From the NCBI RefSeq assembly GCF_004348345.1, contig NZ_SMJZ01000008.1, forward strand, positions 18,121 to 82,120: a stretch of 64,000 nucleotides of DNA. The letters are read 5' to 3'. The notes under the pieces are model-generated. The model saw only the letters and a list, made by a program, of their open reading frames with translations, was not told the DNA's origin and ran no database searches. Positions 8,707-17,379 of the stretch are shown one piece after another; position 1 is the stretch's first letter; every line of letters starts with the position of its first letter. A program made the position numbers and the translations under genes. The stretch is from Nonomuraea longispora. GTDB lineage: Bacteria; Actinomycetota; Actinomycetes; Streptosporangiales; Streptosporangiaceae.

Positions 8707-8912
8707 GCGTGATGCGGCGACGCCGTCGGCGTGGGCCACGTTTCGACGTTTTTTGATGCGTCCCTGCATCGCGAAGTGGCGTCAGTACGATGGCCTGATG
8801 CCGCGATCCGAAAGTGCGTTCCCGTTACATCGCCACCCGTTGACGTGATGTCCGGCCGACCAGGTCTCGCAACACCGAATCGGCGCCGTAACGTACCCAG
8901 GAAAGGCGGAAT

Positions 8913-9212
8913 GTGAACGTCAGGCGCATGCAAGTGCAGCCTGAAGGGCTGTCCGGCGACGGCGCGCGGCTGCGCGCCCTTGCCGGGGAGCTCGACACGA
9001 TCAGGGCGGTGCTCGCGAGGGAGATCGCCGCCGACGAGGGCTGGGAACGCGACGACGAGGCGGGCAGGCAGCTCGGGGAGTCACTCGAGCCCAACGGCGA
9101 GATCACGATGGACCTCTTCTCCCAGGTGGTCACGCAACTGTCCGGCACTGCGGACGACGTCGAGGCCACGGGTCGCCTCGCGGCGGAGACCGACGGCGGT
9201 ATGAAGGCCTGA
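8913..9212 (+). CDS. WXG100/EspC-like type VII secretion partner
   Basis: This 99-residue helical protein (LQVQPEGL-type opening, then GDGARLRALAGELD, EGWERDDEAG and LSGTADDVEATGRLA) has the size and pattern of WXG100/EspC-like proteins exported by ESX systems. A single Trp in EGWERD lies at the expected helix turn. The GTG start follows AAAGGCGGA; an internal ATG 15 bases later is possible. It ends three bases before the large toxin gene, an arrangement typical for a partner that forms a helical bundle with the N-terminus of an LXG/CpnT-like toxin. Confidence 0.7.
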   Translation: MNVRRMQVQPEGLSGDGARLRALAGELDTIRAVLAREIAADEGWERDDEAGRQLGESLEPNGEITMDLFSQVVTQLSGTADDVEATGRLAAETDGGMKA

Positions 9213-9215
9213 CCC

Positions 9216-12200
9216 GTGGAGTTCCCCTCCTGGGCCGAGTGGGCGGCCGGATGGCTCGGCGGCTGCAAGTGGCCGGATGTCGACATCGAGGCCATGCGCC
9301 GCCTCGGCGACGCGTGGCTGCGCGCGGCGGACGACGTGGCGGCGCTCCTTCCCCACCTGGACGAGGTGCTCGGCCAGGTCAGTTCCCACAACACCGGCGA
9401 CTCGTCCGAGGCGTTCGCGGGCCGCGCGAGCGAACTGCGCGAGTCGGCCGCCCGGCTCGAACAGCTCTGCCGGGCCATGGGCACACAGTTCAAGGACGCC
9501 GCCACCGAGATCGAGTACGCCCAGATGATGATCCTCGCCACGCTCGCCGTGGTGGTCGTCTCGATCGCGCGGCTGGTGACCGCGCTATGGACCGGCGGGA
9601 TCACCGCGGCCGCGGTCGCGGCCCGGCTGGCTCAGCAGCGGATGCGGATCACGCTCATCTACCGGCAACTGCTGCAGTCCTTGCTTCGGTACGCCGCCGT
9701 CGACTTCGCGACCGGGGCCGGCCTGTCCGTGGCGGTCCAGGGCGTACAGGCGTTCCAGGGCAACCGGGACCGCATCGACCTCGGCAAGGCGGCCATCGAG
9801 GGTTTCCAGGAGGCCATGGAGTCGATCGTGCAGAGCCTCACCCAGGGCGCCCTGAACCGCAAGGGCGCGCCCGGGACGACCGGCATCGCCGACGCCGGCC
9901 GGATGTTGCTGCTGCGAGCCGCCGGCAACGACGCGTTCAGCGGCGCCACCGGTGGCGCCGCGGCGGCCGCGGTGATGGGCTTCATCACGGGGGAGCCCGT
10001 CTCGCTCGAGGACATGGCACGTGCGGGCGTCTCCCAATCCGTCATCGGTACGGCTACGGGCATCCGCGAGCTGATCACTCCGTTCGACGCCGGCTCGACC
10101 CCCACCGCGCCGTCGACTGGTTCTCCGGGTTCCGCCGGCTCCCCTTCCGACATTCCAGGGACCGCCGAACCTCCTTCCGGCCCTTCGGGTACCGCCGAAC
10201 CTCCTTCCGGGCTGTCCGGGACCGCGAGCCCCGCCGCCTTGCCCGGTCCCGGGGCCGCCGGCTCTCCCGCACCGCATGTTCCCGGACCTTCCGGGATGGT
10301 CGGCTCTGCTCCTGCGCCGCCCGGTCCCGGACCTTCCGGGGTCGCCGACTCCACTCCTGCGGCCGAGTCGCCTCTGCCACCCGCCGGAGCGCCGACGCCG
10401 CAGTCCAACCCGACGCCGGCCCCATCGGCCGGGTCCGTACCGAGTCAGTCCGATCCCTCAGCATCCCGGGAGTCCACCACACCAAGCTCGACCAGCCCTC
10501 CCAATGCCGTGTCCTCCCCGGTATCCGGTTCCGTGCGGCACGAAGGCGGCGGGCCGATGCCCGACGCACCTTCTCGCGCACTTCCGGATACGGGAGCGCC
10601 GAGCACGCCTGAGGCCCCTGCTTACCCTTCTGGTGGGAACGCTGGACTCGCGCGCGAGGACGTCGTCCCGTCCGCTGCAGATCTCACGAGCGCGCTCGGC
10701 GGGACCGACGCGCCGGGTACCGGACATGCCACTTCATCCCCGGATCCGTCGGCGGGGAGCAGCGGTTCCTCTCTTCCGCCGGGGGCGCGGGTTGCCGAAT
10801 CGGCTCAGCCCGCGACCGCGGCCGGCGGCGCGGTGGCGAAGCAAGTGGGGCCGCAGACGTACGAGGGCGAGGCGCGGCGGGAGGCGGAACGCCTGCCTGG
10901 CACCGGCCCCCGCGTCGATCTCCGCGTCGATCTCGGCGTCGATCTCGGCGGCATGCACCCGGAGGCGGCGCGTTCGAGTGCGGCGGCCGTACGAAAGCTG
11001 GCCGAGCGCTATCCGGTCGAAGGGCTCCGCCACTTCCGGGCCGTGAACTTCGACGAGGACTTCGCCCACATCCCTGGCGCGGACACGCAATCGGCCCTGG
11101 CCGTCACCAACGGGGAACGCCGGGGCATCTATCTCAACCGGCGGCAGCTCGCCGACCCCGCCGGCGTGGTGGCGCGTGCGGCCCGGGATGAGGAAACAGG
11201 CCGTACGGTGCCCGGCGGAGGCACGGTCGAAGGCATCGTCCACCACGAGTACGGTCACCAGCTCGCCGAGGGCGTACTGGGCGACCCCGCCCTCCGCGCG
11301 GAGCTCGACCAGGCCGTGTCGCGGACGCTGCGCATGCGGTACGACGCGGGGGACTTCCACGACGATCCGGCGATCAGGACGGAGGTCGAGTGGCACCTGT
11401 CGACCATCGGGGCGGCAGACCCGCACGAGATGATCGCGGAGGCGTTCACCGAATTCCACAACGCCGAACGGCCGCGTCCGCTGGCCACGGCGATCGGCCG
11501 GCTGATCGACCGGCACCTGTCTCGTGATGCGGCGAGCCGGCCGGACGGTTCCACGGAGCCGGGTACGCGGGAGCTGGAGGAGGTGCGTGCCCGGGACGCC
11601 TTCTCCTCGCGGCCGGACGACGTCGACGACTTCTGGGTGAATGTGGCGCTGGAGGCCTTTCGCGTCGGGGATGCCCGTGCCAACGCGGCGCTGAACCACC
11701 AGTGGGTCAGGTGGGAGGAGGGCAAGGCCGCGGAACGGGAGCTGATCATCGCCGCCGGCCTTGACGACCTGGCCGCCTGGCGGGAGTTCAAGGAGAACTG
11801 GCGAGGCGTACCGTCACATCATCCACAATGGCACGAGATCCGGAAGGGCCACGAGTACGTCTACGCGGCGCTGAAAAATCATTTCGGCAGGACGCACGAT
11901 GAGCTCTATCCGCCGGGTGAGGGCGCCCGGACGGCGGAGGGCGGCGACCATGCGGGTTCCGGCGCGCGCCCGGCGGTGGCGGAGCCTTCCTCGCCCGGGC
12001 CCGGCAAACACGATCTCGGCGGCACCCTGGAGTCTTCCGACGCCCTCGGCTATGTGAAGCGTGCAGAGGAAGAGGCCGAGGCGGCGGCGCGGCGCGGCGA
12101 ATTCGTGCCTCCGCTGAACGATCCGGAGGTGCCCAATAACGACCGGGTCGTGCAGCGGCAGATCCAGCGGACGATCCGCCATCTGCGAGACAGCTTGACG

Positions 12201-13175
12201 GACGCCATCGACGCCGCCTGGGCAGCGGGGATGGAACACGTCAAGAAGACTCAGCCCGATCTGCACAGGAGCGACGTGCATTTCGCGGGGCGCGCCAAGG
12301 ACGCTGCCATGAGGCATGCCCGCGAGAAGCTCGCCGAGTGGCTCGCCGGCAACGGGCCGGGCCTGCTCGACGAGGGACGGGGTTATCGCATCCGGGGCGG
12401 GGTCCAGTACGACCGGCGTGGCCGCGAGATGGACGTGCCGGCTGACGAGCGGCTGCCACTGCACAAGAGAGTAGGAGCCGTCCGCGCCGACATCGTCATC
12501 GAGCGTACGGTGTGGGACAAGCGCCTTGTCGAGCGCTGGGTACCGGCCCACGTCTTCGACATGACGGTGCGGACGGAGAACGACCTCAAGTCGCGGGGGC
12601 GGGTGAAGGACCGGCTCGGCCTCAGCTTTTTCCCCCAAGGCATCTCCCCGACCGGTTACGCCCCGCCCAACGAGTACGCGGCGGGGCGGGTCGCCCCTCC
12701 GCGGACCGACGCCCAGTGGAAGGCCCTGTCGGAATACGTCATCGACAATCTGGGGCGCCATGTCGACAACGTGGTGATACGGGAGACACGGGAGCCGCTC
12801 TACCGGGTGGACAACCGTGCCCCGGACCAGTTGAAGGAGACCGGTTTCGTGGCGAAGGACATCCAGGACGCCGACCTCGACCAGCACCTCGGCGCGGGTA
12901 ACGGGGCCTTCGTGTCGACCAGCCGCAATCCCGCGATGCCCTGGCGTGGGAGATACCAGTACGAGCTCGACCTGGAGGGCGGCGTCGACGCGGACCGGAC
13001 CGTCGGCAGCGAACTGTACGGCGGGCACCAGCAGGAGGTCGCCATCCCTGGAGGTTTCCCCTACAAGCACGTGCGGAGATTCCGGCTGATGCTGAACGAG
13101 GAAGAGGTCGGGAACGGTGGGGCCGCGCCGGAATATGGTCCGTGGCACGACAACCCCGACTACGAACCGCCATAG
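9216..13175 (+). CDS. Polymorphic toxin: CpnT-like N-terminus, metallopeptidase-like segment, C-terminal ADP-ribosyltransferase
   Basis: This is a 1319-residue multidomain protein. Residues 1-100 (KWPDVDIEAMRRLGDAWLRA) resemble the N-terminal WXG-like domain of CpnT and other ESX-exported toxins. Residues 104-130 are hydrophobic. From about 290 to 540 runs a Pro/Ser/Gly-rich linker with imperfect repeats (GTAEPPSG twice). Residues 560-770 hold a zinc-peptidase signature, HEYGH at 677-681, with acidic candidates for a third ligand in AEAFTEF (742-746). Residues 950-1190 are a helical domain of unknown role. The last 130 residues look like a pertussis-toxin/scabin-type ADP-ribosyltransferase: YRVD with Arg1197, STS at 1234-1236, and QQE with catalytic Glu1274 followed by VAIPGG. 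The QxE form points to a guanine- or arginine-modifying enzyme; the target is unknown. GTG start three bases after the EspC-like gene. Confidence 0.8.
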   Translation: MEFPSWAEWAAGWLGGCKWPDVDIEAMRRLGDAWLRAADDVAALLPHLDEVLGQVSSHNTGDSSEAFAGRASELRESAARLEQLCRAMGTQFKDAATEIEYAQMMILATLAVVVVSIARLVTALWTGGITAAAVAARLAQQRMRITLIYRQLLQSLLRYAAVDFATGAGLSVAVQGVQAFQGNRDRIDLGKAAIEGFQEAMESIVQSLTQGALNRKGAPGTTGIADAGRMLLLRAAGNDAFSGATGGAAAAAVMGFITGEPVSLEDMARAGVSQSVIGTATGIRELITPFDAGSTPTAPSTGSPGSAGSPSDIPGTAEPPSGPSGTAEPPSGLSGTASPAALPGPGAAGSPAPHVPGPSGMVGSAPAPPGPGPSGVADSTPAAESPLPPAGAPTPQSNPTPAPSAGSVPSQSDPSASRESTTPSSTSPPNAVSSPVSGSVRHEGGGPMPDAPSRALPDTGAPSTPEAPAYPSGGNAGLAREDVVPSAADLTSALGGTDAPGTGHATSSPDPSAGSSGSSLPPGARVAESAQPATAAGGAVAKQVGPQTYEGEARREAERLPGTGPRVDLRVDLGVDLGGMHPEAARSSAAAVRKLAERYPVEGLRHFRAVNFDEDFAHIPGADTQSALAVTNGERRGIYLNRRQLADPAGVVARAARDEETGRTVPGGGTVEGIVHHEYGHQLAEGVLGDPALRAELDQAVSRTLRMRYDAGDFHDDPAIRTEVEWHLSTIGAADPHEMIAEAFTEFHNAERPRPLATAIGRLIDRHLSRDAASRPDGSTEPGTRELEEVRARDAFSSRPDDVDDFWVNVALEAFRVGDARANAALNHQWVRWEEGKAAERELIIAAGLDDLAAWREFKENWRGVPSHHPQWHEIRKGHEYVYAALKNHFGRTHDELYPPGEGARTAEGGDHAGSGARPAVAEPSSPGPGKHDLGGTLESSDALGYVKRAEEEAEAAARRGEFVPPLNDPEVPNNDRVVQRQIQRTIRHLRDSLTDAIDAAWAAGMEHVKKTQPDLHRSDVHFAGRAKDAAMRHAREKLAEWLAGNGPGLLDEGRGYRIRGGVQYDRRGREMDVPADERLPLHKRVGAVRADIVIERTVWDKRLVERWVPAHVFDMTVRTENDLKSRGRVKDRLGLSFFPQGISPTGYAPPNEYAAGRVAPPRTDAQWKALSEYVIDNLGRHVDNVVIRETREPLYRVDNRAPDQLKETGFVAKDIQDADLDQHLGAGNGAFVSTSRNPAMPWRGRYQYELDLEGGVDADRTVGSELYGGHQQEVAIPGGFPYKHVRRFRLMLNEEEVGNGGAAPEYGPWHDNPDYEPP

Positions 13176-13194
13176 AGAAGGCAGGGGAGAGGAC

Positions 13195-13467
13195 ATGCGG
13201 CTACGGTCGGCCATCTGCGACGCGTGTTCCCGGATCAGGAAGCGGCCCAACCCGGCGGGGACGACGTCGCTCGACCGGGTCCTGCCGTTCTGCGAGGCAT
13301 TTCCCGGCGGCGTACCGGACCAGATCTATTTCGGTGGCTTCGATCACCGGCAGGGCCATCCGGGGGACGGCGGCGTGCTCTTCGAGCTGCGCGAAGGCGG
13401 TGAGCCGGCGCTGGCCGCCTATGAGCAGGACACCGGCGAGCGGGGTGTTGTCTCAGGTCGTGAGTGA
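13195..13467 (+). CDS. Candidate immunity protein for the upstream toxin
   Basis: This 90-residue cytoplasmic-looking protein starts 19 bases after the toxin stop with a strong GGGGAGAGG site. It has paired cysteines CDAC near the N-terminus and a conserved-looking core FCEAFPGGVPDQIYFGGFDH followed by GDGGVLFEL. I have the impression that small CxxC...CxAFP.GIP...G...DHR proteins often follow polymorphic toxins, but no function is known to me. Immunity to the ADP-ribosyltransferase is inferred only from position and size. Between 13468 and 13547 nothing is seen. Confidence 0.6.
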   Translation: MRLRSAICDACSRIRKRPNPAGTTSLDRVLPFCEAFPGGVPDQIYFGGFDHRQGHPGDGGVLFELREGGEPALAAYEQDTGERGVVSGRE

Positions 13468-13547
13468 GGGAAAACGTGCGCGCCGGGCAGCCGTGGCCGG
13501 GCGACGGCGGGGTCCGGTTCGCGATGCGGGCCGGCGCGCTCGGCGCT

Positions 13548-13967
13548 TCAGGCGCTCCGGCCCTCCGTCAGTGTCGGCCCAGCACGATGGCCGAGCACGG
13601 CCGCCCTGGTGAGTTCGGCCTTGTTGCCCAGCCCCAGCTTGGTCCTGATCCGGCGCAGGTAGGTGTCGACGGTGTGCCGGCTGATGCCCAGGCTCTGCGC
13701 GATCTGCTGCTGGGTCAGGCCGTCGGCGATCCGCTGGAGAACCTCGTTCTCCCTGCTGGACAGATCGGGATGACGCAGGGGCGGATCGTCCTCCACCACT
13801 TCCTGGATCACTCCCACGACCTTCTCGACCAGGTCGCCGTGCTGCCCGCCGGCCACCAGTACGAGGACGGGTGTGATGGTGGCGGCGTCGATGCCCTCCT
13901 CATGGAGCACCTCCGCCAGGCCGCGCGTGAGAACCGGCGATGGCGAGACAACAGAGACGATCGTCAT
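13548..13967 (-). CDS. Short LuxR/NarL-type regulator without a receiver phospho-site
   Basis: The 139-residue protein ends in a good LuxR helix-turn-helix (LSSRENEVLQRIADGLTQQQ, then IAQSLGISRHTVDTYLRRIR). The preceding 75 residues begin like a response-regulator receiver (MTIVSVVSPSPVLTRGLAEV) but are too short and lack the phosphorylated Asp and Lys. It is either a degenerate receiver or a phosphorylation-independent regulator. It follows the large LAL regulator on the same strand by about 110 bases and may be co-transcribed. Start chosen at ATG; a longer form from ATG at 14031 is possible. Confidence 0.75.
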   Translation of the reverse strand: MTIVSVVSPSPVLTRGLAEVLHEEGIDAATITPVLVLVAGGQHGDLVEKVVGVIQEVVEDDPPLRHPDLSSRENEVLQRIADGLTQQQIAQSLGISRHTVDTYLRRIRTKLGLGNKAELTRAAVLGHRAGPTLTEGRSA

Positions 13968-14080
13968 GTAGGCACCCCAAGCTCTGTGACGGACCTGCTC
14001 AGCATGGGGGACGAGGGGCCAGACGAACATCGCGGTAAACCCTGATTCCCCGCGATCCGCCGCATCAGGGTTCTTGGTGG

Positions 14081-16924
14081 TCAGATCCAGCCATCGAGAG
14101 CGTTCCTCATCCCGATACGGGAAGTGACGCCCAGTTTGGTGAAGATGTGCGACAGGTGGGTCTCGACCGTGTGGATGCTGATCGACAGTTGCCGGGCGAT
14201 CTGCTTGTTGCTGCTGCCCTCGCCCGCCAACTCGGCCACGTCCATCTCGCGGCGCGAGAGCCCGAACGGCCCCGCCGCGCGGCCTGGTGACGACGGCACC
14301 CGCACCCCGCTCCTTCGTTGCTCCCGGACGGTTTCGGCCAGCAGGTGCTTGGCCCCGCATCGGATGAAGATCTCCGCTGCTCGCTGCAGGGCCGTACGCG
14401 CGGGACCGCGCGCGTTCGCGGCGGTGAAGGCGACGCCCGCGCCCAGCCACGCGCGCCCGGCGTCGACCCAGTGCCCGGCATGGGTGAACTCCTCGGCCGC
14501 GCGTGCGGCCTGCTCGGCCGAGGCGGCGGGCTCGTCGAGGCGCAGCGCGTGGGCCCTGCTCAGCCGGGCCGTCGCCTGGGAGGCGGGTAAGGCGGACGGG
14601 GCGAGGCGGGTGGCGCGCTCGGCCCACAGCGTGGCCTGCTCGCCTCGCTCCTGGGCCATCTCGGCGAAGGCCATGGTCTCGTAGCAGGCCAGCAGCGTGG
14701 CCCGGTCGAGGAGAATCCTGGCGGACGGTGTACAGACCTCCGCGAGCGCCTGCGCACCCGCGCTCACCTCGCCTGAGTTGATCAGCGCCCGCGCGCCGGC
14801 GTAGCGGGCGGTGGCCGCCCACGATTCCGCTCTGCCCGCGCACACCTGCATCGCTTCCTCGGCGTGTCGCAGGGCCTCCTCGTGCCGTCCCGACCAGGAG
14901 GCCACCAGGCAGCGCTCCGTCAGTCCGAAGGTCAGCAACTGCACCGAAGACAGCGATCTGCCTGTCTCTGTCGCCTCGTCGGCCGCCATCTCCGCCGCCG
15001 AGAGCTCGCCGGCCTGCCAGAGCGTCCGAGCGTGCCCGGCCAGCAGATTCGGCAGGATGTAGGTCTGGCCCGTCGACCGGGCCACGGCGACAGCGCGCGA
15101 GAACCAGTGCAGCGCCGGCTTCTGGCGGCCCAGCAACGTCTGTGCCCAGCAGAACCAGGACAAGGCGTCGATCCATTCGGCCAGGTGCTCGTCGGAGCTC
15201 TTGCCGGCCAGGCGCTCCGCGGCCTCGATGTGGAAGAGCGCGTCTTCCGCCCGCCCGGCCGAGTAGGCCGCTATGGGCCGCAGCGCGGCCACGGCCACGG
15301 CCATGCCCGGCTCCTCCTCCACGGGGATCTCCGGGATGAGGTCCAGGTAGTGCTGAGCGGCCCGGACGTCGCCGCGCATGAGGTTGTCACCGACGAGCCG
15401 CAGCCGCAGGGGCACCGCCGCGCGCAGCAGGGGATGCGGCATGCGGCTGAGCTCCGCCATGAGCAGGGCCAGCCCCTCGGCCGGCCGGCCGAGCATCCGG
15501 TCCATCATGGCCGAGCGCCGGACCACCGATGCCCGTCGCGCGTGATCGGAGTCGGGCAGCAACCGCAGCGCCTGCTGCGCCGTGCTCCTGCCCTCGTGCA
15601 GTTGGCCACTGATCGCCTGGAGCCTGGCCAGTTCCATGAGGACCTTCACCCGGTCCGGCTCCTGCTCCGGCATCAGGCGCAGCACCGCCTGCAGCCAGCG
15701 CGCGGCTGTGGCGGGAGCGTGTTCCTCCGCCGACTGCGCCGCCGACTTCAGTGTCCGGATCGCGCCGCCGTCGCCCGGCCGGGCCGACTGCACCAGGTGG
15801 TGGGCGCGCAGCGACGCCGGCGCGCCAATCTCGGCCAGGTACGCGGCGATGCGCCCGTGCGCCCGCACCCGCCAGCCGGCGCCTGCCGAGTCGTAGACCG
15901 CGCTCCTGACGAGGGGATGGCGGAAGCGGAAGCGACTCGCCGACCTGGCCGGGCGGATGACATCGCGAGCGGCCAGCCGGTCCATGCTCTCGGCGACGGC
16001 CTCTTCCGGCAGCGCAGCGGCCACCTCCAGGATCGGCAGATCGAACTCCTCGCCCGCGACCGCCGCGCCGTGGGCCACCAGCAGCGCGTCGGGCGGCAGC
16101 GCGTCGAGTTCGAGCCTGAGCGCGCTACGCAGGTCGGCGGGCAGACCGCCCGGCATCGCCTCGGCCATGACCGGCGAACCCAGGTCGGCCAGGACCTCCA
16201 GATAGAACGGGTTGCCGCCGCTGACCTCGTACAACGCCTGTGAACGGGCGGGACCGGCCGCCGGGCCGAGAAATTCCTCCACCTCGGTACGGCTCAGCGG
16301 ATCCACCGTCAGCCGGTGGGCGTGCTTGCCGGGCTGCACCAGTTTGGCCAGGTGGGCGGGGGCCTGTGCGGGACGGTAGGCCAGCGCCATGAGCACGCTG
16401 CCGTCGGGCGGATGGCGGATCAGGTAGCCGAGCAGTTCCGCCGACGCCTCGTCGGCCCAGTGCACGTCGTCGAGCACCAGGGCCAGACCCCTGGGAGCGG
16501 CCAGCTCCTCCAGTACACCCCTGACGGCCCGGTAGAACCGGTTGCGGGTGAAGGGACTCAGCTGCGCGTCGTCGGCCGGTTCGCCGGCCAGAGAGGGGAA
16601 GACGGAGGCCAGCAGGGAGATCGCCGGCCGGTCGAGGCGTTCGCCCAGCTCCTCACGCAGGCCGGCCAGCCGTTCGTCGAGGGCGTCGACGACCAGGGCG
16701 AGCGGTAGGTCGGACTCGTACTCCGAAGCCAATCCCCTCGCCGCGAACATGCCATGCTGCTCCGCCTTGGCCGTCACCTCATCCAGTAACCGTGACTTGC
16801 CCACGCCGGGTTCACCGGTCACCGCCAGGAGCTGGAAACGCCCGGCGAGAGTCGTTCTCAGCACACCGTCGAGCGCCGAGAGCTCGGCATGCCTTCCTAC
16901 GAGCCGCTTGACTCGACCGTCCAC
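14081..16924 (-). CDS. LuxR-family LAL regulator (large ATP-binding)
   Basis: The 947-residue protein has an N-terminal AAA/NACHT-like ATPase module (Walker A GEPGVGKS at residues 37-44, Walker [13 protein letters not shown] near 150), a long alpha-helical TPR-like middle, and a C-terminal LuxR helix-turn-helix ([20 protein letters not shown]...[15 protein letters not shown]). LAL proteins are pathway-specific activators of natural-product clusters. The GTG start is preceded by CCGGAGG six bases away; a TTG further upstream is less likely. It is transcribed divergently from the RiPP precursor gene and is its best candidate activator. Confidence 0.9.
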   Translation of the reverse strand: MDGRVKRLVGRHAELSALDGVLRTTLAGRFQLLAVTGEPGVGKSRLLDEVTAKAEQHGMFAARGLASEYESDLPLALVVDALDERLAGLREELGERLDRPAISLLASVFPSLAGEPADDAQLSPFTRNRFYRAVRGVLEELAAPRGLALVLDDVHWADEASAELLGYLIRHPPDGSVLMALAYRPAQAPAHLAKLVQPGKHAHRLTVDPLSRTEVEEFLGPAAGPARSQALYEVSGGNPFYLEVLADLGSPVMAEAMPGGLPADLRSALRLELDALPPDALLVAHGAAVAGEEFDLPILEVAAALPEEAVAESMDRLAARDVIRPARSASRFRFRHPLVRSAVYDSAGAGWRVRAHGRIAAYLAEIGAPASLRAHHLVQSARPGDGGAIRTLKSAAQSAEEHAPATAARWLQAVLRLMPEQEPDRVKVLMELARLQAISGQLHEGRSTAQQALRLLPDSDHARRASVVRRSAMMDRMLGRPAEGLALLMAELSRMPHPLLRAAVPLRLRLVGDNLMRGDVRAAQHYLDLIPEIPVEEEPGMAVAVAALRPIAAYSAGRAEDALFHIEAAERLAGKSSDEHLAEWIDALSWFCWAQTLLGRQKPALHWFSRAVAVARSTGQTYILPNLLAGHARTLWQAGELSAAEMAADEATETGRSLSSVQLLTFGLTERCLVASWSGRHEEALRHAEEAMQVCAGRAESWAATARYAGARALINSGEVSAGAQALAEVCTPSARILLDRATLLACYETMAFAEMAQERGEQATLWAERATRLAPSALPASQATARLSRAHALRLDEPAASAEQAARAAEEFTHAGHWVDAGRAWLGAGVAFTAANARGPARTALQRAAEIFIRCGAKHLLAETVREQRRSGVRVPSSPGRAAGPFGLSRREMDVAELAGEGSSNKQIARQLSISIHTVETHLSHIFTKLGVTSRIGMRNALDGWI

Positions 16925-16981
16925 GTACGACCTCCGGTTGCGCGAGATCAACGATCTTCAACTCTATTGCCTGTGCGGTTG

Positions 16982-17002
16982 CCTGACCACGCGGGTGTCA
17001 GG
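16982..17002. promoter_or_regulatory. Inverted repeat in the divergent RiPP/LAL promoter region
   Basis: CCTGAC and GTCAGG form a perfect 6-bp dyad with a 9-base spacer. Its centre lies about 25 bases upstream of the putative -35 of the precursor gene, a position typical for an activator. It is a candidate binding site for one of the two LuxR proteins. Confidence 0.4.
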
Positions 17003-17016
17003 TGTTTTCGTGACTG

Positions 17017-17046
17017 TTGTCATCGTCCGGCCGTCGGCACTATTAA
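17017..17046 (+). promoter_or_regulatory. Putative sigma-A promoter of the RiPP precursor
   Basis: TTGTCA and TATTAA are separated by 18 bases and lie 30 bases before the precursor start codon. The -10 element is unusually AT-rich for this DNA. The AAGGAAAGGGAAAAGAAA leader just upstream of the ATG carries a strong ribosome site. Confidence 0.45.
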
Positions 17047-17075
17047 GTCACCGCCCCAAGGAAAGGGAAAAGAAA

Positions 17076-17285
17076 ATGAATTCTCCGTTCGGTCTGGGAA
17101 TCGCACGCACCGTCCCCGCCGAGGCGACCGGCGAGCCGGCCGGCGCCTACGACGCCGGCCAGCAGGTGTGGGTCGGCGGCGAGGACGTCTCCGCCGGTTA
17201 CTGCACCAAGTTCAAGGTGTGCGCCCTCGGCGGCTGCGTCACCTACAACCGGCAGCTCTGGGACACCGGCCCCATCGGCTGCTGA
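17076..17285 (+). CDS. RiPP precursor peptide, Cys-rich core
   Basis: The 69-residue peptide opens MNSPFGLGIARTVP, a leader like those of ATP-grasp-modified RiPP precursors (PFGL near the start, a Pro-rich region, then a Tyr/Asp/Gln motif, here YDAGQQVWV). The C-terminal part from about residue 41 reads GYCTKFKVCALGGCV and ends in DTGPIGC, with cysteines at 43, 49, 54 and 69. The usual family cores known to me are rich in Thr/Ser/Asp, so this Cys-rich core is unusual. Which residues are modified and where the leader is cut cannot be seen. A hairpin follows directly, and the maturase gene starts 94 bases later. Confidence 0.8.
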   Translation: MNSPFGLGIARTVPAEATGEPAGAYDAGQQVWVGGEDVSAGYCTKFKVCALGGCVTYNRQLWDTGPIGC

Positions 17286-17296
17286 CCCGCTGGGAC

Positions 17297-17335
17297 AGCT
17301 CGGGGCGGACACCTTCGCGGCGTCCGCCCCGAGCT
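17297..17335 (+). terminator. Strong hairpin between precursor and maturase genes
   Basis: AGCTCGGGGCGGAC pairs perfectly with GTCCGCCCCGAGCT (14 bp, 11-base loop), starting 11 bases after the precursor stop. No T-run follows. Such hairpins in RiPP operons act as partial terminators or RNA stabilisers that raise precursor over enzyme levels; that role is inferred here. Confidence 0.7.
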
Positions 17336-17379
17336 CCCCACCCCGTTCCATCCCTATTACGAACCGGCGGGCCGCAGAA

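Noticed and set aside
13968..15176. Upstream extension of the short LuxR gene to a 542-codon protein
   Set aside because: The extension lies inside the LAL regulator gene in another frame and shows only biased composition; the real start is at the MTIVSVV codon or shortly upstream.
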